This document shows, in pieces, positions 1 to 5,876 of a stretch of 6,781 nt of DNA (positions are counted from its first letter, which is position 1; every line of letters begins with the position of its first letter). The translations under genes were made by a program, and so were the position numbers. Under the pieces are notes generated by a model. The model was given only the letters and a program-made list of their open reading frames with translations, had not been told where the DNA came from and made no database searches. This DNA is from Halovivax sp. (lineage in GTDB: Archaea > Halobacteriota > Halobacteria > Halobacteriales > Natrialbaceae): assembly GCA_007135505.1 (NCBI GenBank), contig SLIS01000196.1, forward strand, positions 1 through 6,781. Direction: 5' to 3'.

Positions 1-576
1 GCCGACCACGGTCTCGCGCAGGACGCGGTCGTTCATGTCGATCGCCCGCGGCCAGTTGACCCGGTTGACGTCGACATCGAGCGCGTTCCCCTGCTTAATG
101 TGGTTGTCGAGCATCGTGGCGACGAGGTTGTGCGCCGAGGTGAGCGCGTGGATGTCGCCGGTGAAGTGGAGGTTGATGTTCTCCATCGGGAGGACCTGCG
201 AGTACCCGCCGCCGGCGGCACCGCCTTTCACCCCGAAGACCGGCCCGAGCGAGGGCTCGCGAATGGCGACGGCGGCGTCCTCGCCGACGTGATTGAGCGC
301 CTGGCCGAGGCCGACGGTCGTCACCGTCTTACCTTCACCAAGCGGCGTCGGGGTCATGCCCGTCACGAGGACGAGATTGCCGTCGTCCGCTCGCTCGGCG
401 CGGACGCGCTCTACGGCCTCCAGTTTCACCTTCGCGACGTGGTCGCCGTAGAGTTCCAGGTCGTCTCGTCCGAGCCCGAACGGCTCGACCACGTCCGCGA
501 TGTGTTCTTTCTCGACCGACTGTGCGATTTCGTAGTCTGTGGGGATCGCCCCCTCCGCCTCGTCTTGAGAGCCCAT
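1..576 (-). CDS. fhs: Formate--tetrahydrofolate ligase (N-terminal part, cut by window edge)
   Basis: This cytoplasmic enzyme joins formate to tetrahydrofolate using ATP, giving 10-formyl-THF; it can run in reverse to make ATP. The visible 192 codons read without a stop from ATG at 574-576 to position 1, about a third of the usual 550-560 aa. The protein shows the nucleotide-binding loop TPLGEGKT at residues 77-84 (Lys83) and the family signature GVKGGAAGGGY at residues 115-125, followed by the conserved stretch ENINLHFTGDIHA and then DNHIKQGN. The loop reads KTVTT where bacterial enzymes usually have KTTTT, a mild change. The ATG is chosen because the protein begins there with the expected N-terminal PTDYEIAQ region and a TATA-like box lies about 45 nt upstream. 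It is divergent from the dehydrogenase-ETF genes, which also use folate-bound one-carbon units. The family call is near certain; the direction of the reaction in vivo is not known. Confidence 0.96.
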   Translation of the reverse strand, partial: MGSQDEAEGAIPTDYEIAQSVEKEHIADVVEPFGLGRDDLELYGDHVAKVKLEAVERVRAERADDGNLVLVTGMTPTPLGEGKTVTTVGLGQALNHVGEDAAVAIREPSLGPVFGVKGGAAGGGYSQVLPMENINLHFTGDIHALTSAHNLVATMLDNHIKQGNALDVDVNRVNWPRAIDMNDRVLRETVVG

Positions 577-618
577 CGTTCGTGTAAACGTTGCCGGGCC
601 CGGGTATCAACGTTGGCG

Positions 619-628
619 TATCTATAAG
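619..628 (-). promoter_or_regulatory. TATA-like box of the fhs promoter
   Basis: Read on the minus strand this is CTTATAGATA, the only clearly AT-rich hexamer-type element just upstream of fhs. Its centre is about 48 nt before the ATG. An archaeal start 25 or so nt downstream of the TATA centre would give a leader of roughly 20 nt. No good Shine-Dalgarno sequence is seen in that short leader, which is common for haloarchaeal genes. The promoter is predicted from sequence and spacing only. Confidence 0.5.
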
Positions 629-819
629 TCCTCGAATAGAATGTGTTTCCGACCGGATTCGGCGTTCACCCGCCTGGAACGCCCAAATTCGGGCGGGCCG
701 GTCTGCGAAGCGAGCGCCCATTCGACAGGGAACCGACACCGCTGACCCGGGCCGCCGGTCGCTAGCGTGGACGCGAGGATGGCATCCACCCCCGGATTCG
801 GCGCTGCCGTCCACAAATC
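629..819. other. Non-coding stretch upstream of fhs
   Basis: No gene is supported here. Open frames cross it on both strands (for example minus 622-909), but their third-position G+C is clearly below that of the real genes around them, their residue content is Arg/Pro/Ser-rich rather than acidic, and I recognise no family. The stretch has a possible weak hairpin (CCCGCC at 669-674 against GGCGGG at 692-697). Near its right end, 765-774 (GCGTGGACGC) and the block starting near 793 resemble decayed copies of the repeat unit that follows. Confidence 0.5.
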
Positions 820-943
820 CGGGATCGATTCGATTCCAAATCCGGTGTTGACGCGTTCCCAGGAAACGGTGTCGACGCGTTTACCGGTAACAGTGTCGAC
901 ACGTTCCACAGATACGGTGTGGACACGCCCCAGAAACGGTGAG
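820..943. repeat. 24-bp tandem repeat array with palindromic cores
   Basis: Units start at 843, 867, 891 and 915 with a 24-bp period (the fourth is 22 bp), and a partial unit begins at 937 with CGGTGAG. A more diverged unit fits at 820-842. Each unit opens with CGGTGTCGAC or a close variant, so that a ten-base palindrome recurs at 845-854 (GTGTTGACGC), 869-878 (GTGTCGACGC), 893-902 (GTGTCGACAC, perfect) and 917-926 (GTGTGGACAC). The second half of each unit is more variable (CGTTCCCAGG, CGTTTACCGG, CGTTCCACAG). The array lies in the divergent region, about 220 bp from the fhs TATA box and 320 bp from the dehydrogenase TATA box. It could be an array of binding sites for a dimeric DNA-binding protein, or a minisatellite without function. 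The units are contiguous with no spacers, so it is not CRISPR. Confidence 0.8.
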
Positions 944-1258
944 GGGAGTCCGACGTTCGCGAACGGACCTTGACCGAACCTGACGTTCCTCGAGTTCGTT
1001 ACGAGCCAGTCCGTCGCACCCGAGCGGGAACCGCGAACCCGCGTTCGAAGACGCGAAACTACATTGGACAGTGAGCCGATACGATGTGGTCACCCGCCGC
1101 TTCGGCTACCGCGATGGGCCGGACCGAGAGTTGCGCCCGGTGAATACCCACCCGCCACCGACAGTATCGGCAGTATACCCGCTGAAAGCCACCAATACGG
1201 AACCTCACCGAACGTTTTCCACACCGCCGGAATTCTAAGAAGATAAGCACCTATGCCG
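944..1258. other. Non-coding stretch between repeat array and rightward promoter
   Basis: No credible gene is seen. Its G+C falls towards the right end, as expected for a promoter region. Small sequence structures are a ten-base palindrome GTTCGCGAAC at 955-964, a stem-like CGAAC...GTTCG near 1035-1048, and a direct repeat of CAGTAT at 1162-1167 and 1171-1176 that runs into the palindrome GTATAC. Any of these could be regulator sites, but none matches an operator I can name. Minus-strand frames in this stretch use rare haloarchaeal codons and show no family resemblance. Confidence 0.45.
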
Positions 1259-1260
1259 TC

Positions 1261-1267
1261 TTTTATA
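1261..1267 (+). promoter_or_regulatory. TATA box of the dehydrogenase-ETF promoter
   Basis: TTTTATA lies in an AT-richer patch and is the best archaeal TATA element on the plus strand in the divergent region. Its centre (about 1264) predicts transcription starting near 1289-1293. An ATG sits at 1292, so the transcript may be leaderless for a small ORF, with the main start codon at 1381 about 90 nt inside the message. The element is nearly symmetric, so its direction rests on gene context. Confidence 0.55.
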
Positions 1268-1291
1268 GTCGATGATAGCCTGCTCACTTGT

Positions 1292-1384
1292 ATGGAATTG
1301 TCAAGCAAACCGAACCCAGCGATCGGGAGCAGGCGATCGAGTGGCGGCTTCCGGATCGATGCGGAGGGAGTCGATCGACGATGA
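1292..1384 (+). CDS. Possible 30-codon leader ORF coupled to the dehydrogenase
   Basis: An ATG occurs 28 nt downstream of the TATA centre, where a leaderless haloarchaeal message would begin. The frame runs 30 codons, starting MELSSKPNPAIG, and ends in TGA at 1382-1384. This stop overlaps the dehydrogenase ATG as ATGA, the classic arrangement for translational coupling. The peptide is basic (several Arg) and has no recognisable domain, membrane segment or run of one amino acid that would suggest attenuation. Its codon use is mixed, so the peptide itself may not matter; its translation may. It may also be only an untranslated leader. The case rests on TATA spacing and the ATGA overlap alone. 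Confidence 0.35.
   Translation: MELSSKPNPAIGSRRSSGGFRIDAEGVDRR
1363..1369 (+). promoter_or_regulatory. Ribosome binding site deciding the dehydrogenase start
   Basis: GGAGGGA lies 11 nt before the ATG at 1381 and matches the anti-Shine-Dalgarno end of archaeal 16S rRNA. It supports 1381 over the in-frame TTG at 1288, which would add 31 residues ahead of the Rossmann fold with no match to the family. The site lies within the possible leader ORF, so it could serve re-initiation by ribosomes finishing that ORF. Confidence 0.6.
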
Positions 1385-3915
1385 GCACGAACGACCTACC
1401 CGACGCCGCCGGAACGGTCATCATCGGGGCCGGTATCGTCGGGAACAGTCTCGCGTATCACCTCGCGAAGGAGGGTCGAGAGGACATCGTGATCCTGGAC
1501 AAGGGGCCACTCCCCGACCCGGGTGGATCGACGGGCCACGCGTCGAATTTCCTGATGCCCGTCGAGCACTCGAAGGAGATGACGCACCTCACCCGCGAGA
1601 GCATCGCCCAGTACAAGGACATGGACACCTTCACGGAGAGCGGCGGGATCGAGGTGGCCCGGACCGACGAACAGCTAGAGGAACACAAGCGACGGGTCCA
1701 GTCGGCCAAGTCGTGGGGCGAACCCGGCGAGTTACTCACGCCAGCGGAAGTCGAGGAGATGGTGCCCTACATCGAGACCGACCTCATCAAGGGCGGCTTC
1801 TACAGCCCGAGCGCCGGAACGTGTGATCCGCTGCGCGCCGGCGAGGTCATGCGAGCGCGGGCCGATCACGAGACCGACGGCGGTCTCACGGTCGCGCCGA
1901 ACACCGAGGTGCTCGACATGCACGTCGACGGCGGGACGATCCAGGCCGTCGAGACCGACCGCGGGACGGTCGAAGCCGACGAGGTCGTGATCGCCGCCGG
2001 CCTGTGGAGTCCGAAGATCGCCGAGATGGCGGGCGTCGACATTCCGCTGACACCGGCAGTCCACCAGATGATCAGCGTCGGACCGATCTCGTTCTTCGAG
2101 GACTTCGAGGGCGAGATCAACCACCCGGTCGTTCGCGACATGGACACGCAGATGTACGAGCGCCCGAGCGGGAACGACATGGAGGTCGGCTCCTACCAGC
2201 ACCGACCGCTCCTGTGGGACGTCGAGGACGTCCCGTCGATCGACGAGGCGCCCCTATCGCCCACCCAGCCCCCGCTCACCGACGACGCGTTCGAGCAGTC
2301 CATGATGGACGCCTTAGAGCTCATGCCGGAAGTTCTCGACGATCCGGAGGCTGGCGTCCGCCACGAGATCGACGGCCTCCTGTCGGTCACGCCCGACGGG
2401 ATGCCGCTGCTCGGCCCGCTCCAGGACGTCGAGGGGCTGTGGTCGTGCGCCGCGGTCTGGATCAAGGAGGCGCCGGCGATCGGCGAGGCCGTCGCGCAGT
2501 GGATGACCCGTGGCTGGTCGGAGATCGACCTGCACGCCTCGGACGTCAACCGCTTTTACGAGTACGGCAACTCCCGGACGTTCGTCAAGAACCGCGCTCA
2601 CGAGGGGTATCAGAAGATCTACGGCATCATCCACCCGGCAGAACAGTGGCAGTCCTCGCGACCGCTCCGGACCAGTCCCTTCTACAGCCGCCAGGACGAC
2701 CTCGACGCCCGCTTCTTCGAGGCCGCCGGCTGGGAGCGCCCGCAGTGGTACGAGTCCAACGAGGATCTGGTGGCCACCTACGAGGACGAACTCGAGGGAT
2801 TGGGACGACCCAACGAGTGGGACTCCCGGTGGTGGTCGCCGATCATCCTCGCCGAGCACCTCCACATGCGCGACAACGTGGCGATGATCGGCGACATGGG
2901 CTTTGGCATCTTCGACGTCGTCGGCTCGGACGTCACCGAGTACATGGAGACGATGGCCGTCGGGCGGACGGACGTCGACGTCGGCAAGACCGTGTACACG
3001 CCGATTCTCGCCGAGAACGGCGGCTTCGTCTCCGACCTGACGATCGCCCGACTCGGCGAGGACCACTACCGGATCGTGACCGGCGGCGCGGCCGCCGGCT
3101 CGGATCGGGCCTGGTTCAAGAGCCACATTCCGGCCGACGACGATGTCCACCTGATCGACAAGTCCGAATCGCTCTGTACGCTCGGCGTCTGGGGCCCCGA
3201 CGCGCGTGCCGTCATCGACTCGGTCGCCGAGGAGGACGTCTCCCACGAGGCGTTCCCGCCGTACACCGCACAGGACGTCACCATCGGCGAGGTCGACGCC
3301 TGGGCGATGCGACTGTCCTACGTCGGCGAACTGGGCTGGGAGCTGTACGCCCCGATGGGCCAGGGCCAGCGGCTCTGGGACGTCGTCGCCGAGGCCGGCG
3401 AGGAGTACGACATCCGTCCCGTCGGCATGGGCGTCTACGGGACGACCGGCCGCATGGAGAAGGGCTACCGCCTGTTCGGCCACGAGCTCGAACTGGAGTA
3501 CGACCCGGCGGAGGCCGGGCTCACGTTCCACGGCGTGAAGGACGCGGACTTCGTCGGCAAGGAGGCCTACGCCGCGGCGATCGATGGCGACAACGCCGCG
3601 ACGCTGTGTACGCTCTCCGTGGACGACCACACGTCCGCCTCCGGCGAGCCCCGCTTCATGCTCGGCAACGAGCCGATCCTGGACGGGAACGGCGACGTGA
3701 TCGTCGACGAGGAAGGCCGGGAGTCCTACGTCACCAGCGCCGGCACCGGACCGACCGTCGGCAAGCACCTGCTGATGGCGTACCTCCCGCCGGAACACGC
3801 CGAGGAGGGCACGAGCCTCCAGGTCGAGTACATGGGTGAGCAGTACCCGGTCACCGTCGAGGTCGTCGGCAGCCGACCGCTGTTCGACCCGGGGAACGAC
3901 CGCATCCGCAGCTAG
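1381..3915 (+). CDS. FAD-dependent N-methylglycine dehydrogenase fused to GcvT folate domain
   Basis: This 844-aa protein is of the dimethylglycine/sarcosine dehydrogenase type: it oxidises an N-methyl amine with FAD and transfers the carbon to tetrahydrofolate as 5,10-methylene-THF. It has no signal peptide. An N-terminal D-amino-acid-oxidase-like FAD domain (about 12-385) carries GAGIVG at 16-21, ribose-binding Asp40, and TPDGMPLLGP at 337-346. A linking FAO_M-type domain (about 388-436) follows, then a GcvT barrel (about 440-725) and the GcvT C-terminal domain (about 740-835). His53 sits in GSTGHASN, the place of the histidine that binds flavin covalently in this family. His228, Tyr259 and Asp552 (in GGFVSDLTIARL) appear to match the catalytic His, Tyr and folate Asp of Arthrobacter dimethylglycine oxidase. 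The following ETF genes suggest electrons go to ETF rather than oxygen. Substrate is uncertain: dimethylglycine, sarcosine or another N-methyl compound. The family call is strong. Confidence 0.9.
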   Translation: MSTNDLPDAAGTVIIGAGIVGNSLAYHLAKEGREDIVILDKGPLPDPGGSTGHASNFLMPVEHSKEMTHLTRESIAQYKDMDTFTESGGIEVARTDEQLEEHKRRVQSAKSWGEPGELLTPAEVEEMVPYIETDLIKGGFYSPSAGTCDPLRAGEVMRARADHETDGGLTVAPNTEVLDMHVDGGTIQAVETDRGTVEADEVVIAAGLWSPKIAEMAGVDIPLTPAVHQMISVGPISFFEDFEGEINHPVVRDMDTQMYERPSGNDMEVGSYQHRPLLWDVEDVPSIDEAPLSPTQPPLTDDAFEQSMMDALELMPEVLDDPEAGVRHEIDGLLSVTPDGMPLLGPLQDVEGLWSCAAVWIKEAPAIGEAVAQWMTRGWSEIDLHASDVNRFYEYGNSRTFVKNRAHEGYQKIYGIIHPAEQWQSSRPLRTSPFYSRQDDLDARFFEAAGWERPQWYESNEDLVATYEDELEGLGRPNEWDSRWWSPIILAEHLHMRDNVAMIGDMGFGIFDVVGSDVTEYMETMAVGRTDVDVGKTVYTPILAENGGFVSDLTIARLGEDHYRIVTGGAAAGSDRAWFKSHIPADDDVHLIDKSESLCTLGVWGPDARAVIDSVAEEDVSHEAFPPYTAQDVTIGEVDAWAMRLSYVGELGWELYAPMGQGQRLWDVVAEAGEEYDIRPVGMGVYGTTGRMEKGYRLFGHELELEYDPAEAGLTFHGVKDADFVGKEAYAAAIDGDNAATLCTLSVDDHTSASGEPRFMLGNEPILDGNGDVIVDEEGRESYVTSAGTGPTVGKHLLMAYLPPEHAEEGTSLQVEYMGEQYPVTVEVVGSRPLFDPGNDRIRS

Positions 3916-3977
3916 TCGACCGACCATGGACGAATTCGTCGAACCGATCGCCGACCGGGCCGAGACACGCAGACAGC

Positions 3978-4026
3978 CGCTCGCGACCACACCCGGTCGA
4001 CCACCGACAATCGCTCGCGACCACAC
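3978..4026 (+). repeat. 15-bp direct repeat in the dehydrogenase-etfB gap
   Basis: CGCTCGCGACCACAC occurs exactly at 3978-3992 and again at 4012-4026, 34 bp apart, in the 123-bp gap before etfB. The gap has no TATA-like element, so etfB is probably read through from the upstream gene. A 41-codon frame (3926-4051) crosses both copies and overlaps the etfB start by 13 nt, but has nothing to support it as a gene. The repeat may be a small duplication or a paired binding site. Confidence 0.6.
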
Positions 4027-4038
4027 GGAGACGACACG

Positions 4039-4812
4039 ATGGACATCCTGACCTGCATCAAACGAGTGCCGGACACCGGCGCGAAGATCGTACTGACAGA
4101 CGACCAGCAAGGGATCGACGCCAGCAACCTCGGGTTCACGATGAGCCCCCACGAGGAGTGTGCGATCGAGGAGGCCGTCCAGCAGGTCGAGGAACACGGC
4201 GGCTCCGTGACGGTCCTGACCCTCGGGCCCGAGGAGGCGGACGAACAGCTGCGAACCGGCCTGGCGATGCAGGCCGACGAGGCGACGTTGCTCGAGACGG
4301 ACGGCGAGGAGTGGGGCCCCCGGGCGACAGCGCGGGCAATCGCGGACGAGGTGCGGGCGTCGGGCGACGACGGGTCACCCTACGACCTGCTGCTGTTCGG
4401 CAACGAGTCGGCCGACGCGGCCAACTACCAGGTCGGGATTCGCGTCGCCAGGGCGCTCGGCCTGCCCTGCGTGACGGGGATCAAGTCGCTCGACGTCGCC
4501 GACGGGACGGCGATCGCGAAGCGCGAGGTCGCCGGCGGCGAGGAGGTCTACGAGGTCGACCTCCCGGCGGTCGTCAGCGTGAAAGAGGGGATCAACGAGC
4601 CGCGGTACGCCTCGATGCGCGCCAAGATGCGGGCCCGAAAGCAGGAAGTCGACTCGGTCGCTCCGGAGCGAGCCGACGGGCCGGGAACCTTCGAGATGGT
4701 CCGCCTCGAGTCACCCGAAGGGGACGACAGCGACGCCGAGATCCTGGGCGAGGGTCCCGAGGCGGTGCCGGCCGTGGTCGAGATCCTCGAAGACGACGTG
4801 GAGGTGCTCTGA
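4039..4812 (+). CDS. etfB: Electron transfer flavoprotein, beta subunit
   Basis: This 257-aa subunit pairs with the alpha subunit encoded next to form the soluble FAD/AMP heterodimer that takes electrons from acyl-CoA and N-methylglycine dehydrogenases and hands them to the respiratory chain. The N-terminus MDILTCIKRVPD is typical of the family. MSPHEECAIEEAV (about 35-47) takes the place of the usual NPFDE-type segment, and GNESADAANYQVG (121-133) matches the conserved GxxSxDxxxxQVG motif. VKEGINEPRYASM (181-193) begins the ETF-beta signature and leads into a basic KMRARK stretch. Length is normal. Being directly behind the dehydrogenase gene, it probably encodes part of a dedicated electron acceptor for that enzyme. 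No promoter is seen in the gap. The family call is very sure; exclusive pairing with this dehydrogenase is inferred from position. Confidence 0.95.
   Translation: MDILTCIKRVPDTGAKIVLTDDQQGIDASNLGFTMSPHEECAIEEAVQQVEEHGGSVTVLTLGPEEADEQLRTGLAMQADEATLLETDGEEWGPRATARAIADEVRASGDDGSPYDLLLFGNESADAANYQVGIRVARALGLPCVTGIKSLDVADGTAIAKREVAGGEEVYEVDLPAVVSVKEGINEPRYASMRAKMRARKQEVDSVAPERADGPGTFEMVRLESPEGDDSDAEILGEGPEAVPAVVEILEDDVEVL
4800..4806 (+). promoter_or_regulatory. Ribosome binding site deciding the etfA GTG start
   Basis: GGAGGTG ends 8 nt before the GTG at 4815, a near-ideal match and spacing. It lies inside the last codons of etfB. It supports GTG as the etfA start, since no ATG occurs in frame until well inside the domain. 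Confidence 0.75.
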
Positions 4813-4814
4813 CC

Positions 4815-5798
4815 GTGATACTCGGATTCGTCGAACGCGAGGACGGCGCCCCCGCCGAAACCTCCCTGGAGATGCTGACGCTGGCCCGCGAGCTGGCGGG
4901 CGACGGCTCGTCGGTCGGTGCCGTCGTCTTCGGAAGCGATGGTGCGGCCGTCGCCGACGAACTCGGCCGGTACGGCGTCGACGACGTCTACCACGTGACC
5001 CACGACCAGCTGGGGACCTACGCCCCGGAGGCGTGGGGCGAAAGTATCGGCCAGCTCGTCACGGAACGAGACCCCGAGGCGGTACTCGCCCCCGGAACCG
5101 ACCGGGGCCACGAAGTGCTTTCCCACGTCGCCGCGGGACTCGATCTGCCGATGGCCGCGAACTGCCTCGGTGTCGACGCCGAAGAGACGGACGACGCCGG
5201 TGGGAGCTACGAGCTGACCCGTCAGCGCTGGGGCGGGAGTCTCGTCGAACATGCTCGACTCGAGGCCCCCACGAAGCTGCTGACAACGGCGGCCCACGAG
5301 CTGTCGGCCGAGCCAGCCGAGGCGACGACCGAGCCCACCGTCGACTCGTTCACGCCGTCGCTCGACGACCGCCACCTTCGGGTGCGCCTCGACCGAGTGG
5401 AGGAATCCGACGAGGAAGGGATTCCCCTCGGCGAGGCCCGAATCGTCGTCGGTGGCGGGCGCGGCGTCGGCGGCCCGGAGGACTTCGATCAACTGGAGGA
5501 ACTGGCCGACCTGCTAGGCGGCGCCGTCGGGTCCTCCCGAGCCGCGGTCAACGAGGGATGGCGGCCCCACGACGACCAGATCGGCCTCACCGGCGCGAAG
5601 ATCAGTCCCGACATCTACATCGCCTGCGGGATCAGCGGGGCCGTCCAGCACATGGTCGGCGCCAAGGGCTCCGAGACCATCCTGGCGATCAACACCGATC
5701 CGGAGGCCGCGATCGTCCAGAAGGGAGACTGGGCGATCATCGGCAACCTCCACGAGGTCGTTCCGGAATTGAACGAGGCGATCCGTGACGCGCAGTGA
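4815..5798 (+). CDS. etfA: Electron transfer flavoprotein, alpha subunit
   Basis: This 327-aa subunit binds FAD in its C-terminal domain and completes the ETF dimer. It begins at GTG, 2 nt after the etfB stop, with ILGFVERED matching the usual N-terminal strand, so translation of the two subunits is very likely coupled. The variable N-terminal domain covers about 1-195. The C-terminal FAD domain starts around the VVGGGRGVGGPEDF region (Gly213-Gly219) and contains AVGSSRAAVNEGW, DQIGLTGAKISPDIYIACG, and the hallmark GISGAVQH at 272-279, where His279 and neighbours contact the flavin. The last conserved block reads KGDWAIIGNLHEVVPEL; many relatives have Asp where this has Asn311. Length is normal. 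Its place behind the dehydrogenase and etfB indicates an electron path from N-methylglycine oxidation to the quinone pool, through an ETF:quinone oxidoreductase not present here. Confidence 0.95.
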   Translation: MILGFVEREDGAPAETSLEMLTLARELAGDGSSVGAVVFGSDGAAVADELGRYGVDDVYHVTHDQLGTYAPEAWGESIGQLVTERDPEAVLAPGTDRGHEVLSHVAAGLDLPMAANCLGVDAEETDDAGGSYELTRQRWGGSLVEHARLEAPTKLLTTAAHELSAEPAEATTEPTVDSFTPSLDDRHLRVRLDRVEESDEEGIPLGEARIVVGGGRGVGGPEDFDQLEELADLLGGAVGSSRAAVNEGWRPHDDQIGLTGAKISPDIYIACGISGAVQHMVGAKGSETILAINTDPEAAIVQKGDWAIIGNLHEVVPELNEAIRDAQ

Positions 5799-5876
5799 CG
5801 TCGACGTGGCCGTTGCCGTCGACGAGACCGTCGACCCGGTTCGGACGGCGCCCGCCCGGTCGGACGGGAAACGGCC

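Noticed and set aside
622..909. Minus-strand frame of 95 codons starting GTG inside the repeat array, with eight-residue repeats (ERVDTVxx)
   Set aside because: The repeats follow from the 24-bp period being a multiple of three. Third-position G+C is low for this genome, and the stop codon falls in the fhs TATA-like box.
820..943. CRISPR array
   Set aside because: The units are directly adjacent with no unique spacers, and no cas gene is near.
767..973. Plus-strand frame of 68 codons through the repeat array with VSTRxxxT repeats
   Set aside because: Same cause as on the other strand: both strands stay open because the repeat unit lacks stops. No ribosome site or promoter precedes it.
577..1291. 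tRNA, rRNA or other structured RNA gene in the divergent region
   Set aside because: No cloverleaf elements, GTTCGANNC arm in the right context, or long stable stem was found by eye.
1090..1308. Minus-strand frame of 72 codons with a partly hydrophobic segment
   Set aside because: It starts at TTG, uses many codons rare in haloarchaea, has only a moderate hydrophobic run, and crosses the likely rightward promoter.
1288..1380. TTG-started N-terminal extension of 31 residues on the dehydrogenase
   Set aside because: The added residues precede the Rossmann motif with no family match, and a GGAGGGA site supports the ATG at 1381.
2004..3839. Open frame of 611 codons on the plus strand within the dehydrogenase gene
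   Set aside because: Arg/Pro/Gly-rich out-of-frame reading of a high-GC gene, with no domain.
3926..4051. Small ORF of 41 codons between the dehydrogenase and etfB
   Set aside because: It has no ribosome site, an Arg/Thr/Pro-rich second half that includes the direct repeat, and overlaps etfB out of frame. It is possible but not supported.
2314..4197. Open frame of 627 codons on the minus strand opposite the dehydrogenase and etfB
   Set aside because: It is antisense to two genes with clear domain motifs, is rich in Val/Arg/Asp as expected from the reverse complement of haloarchaeal codons, and shows no family of its own.
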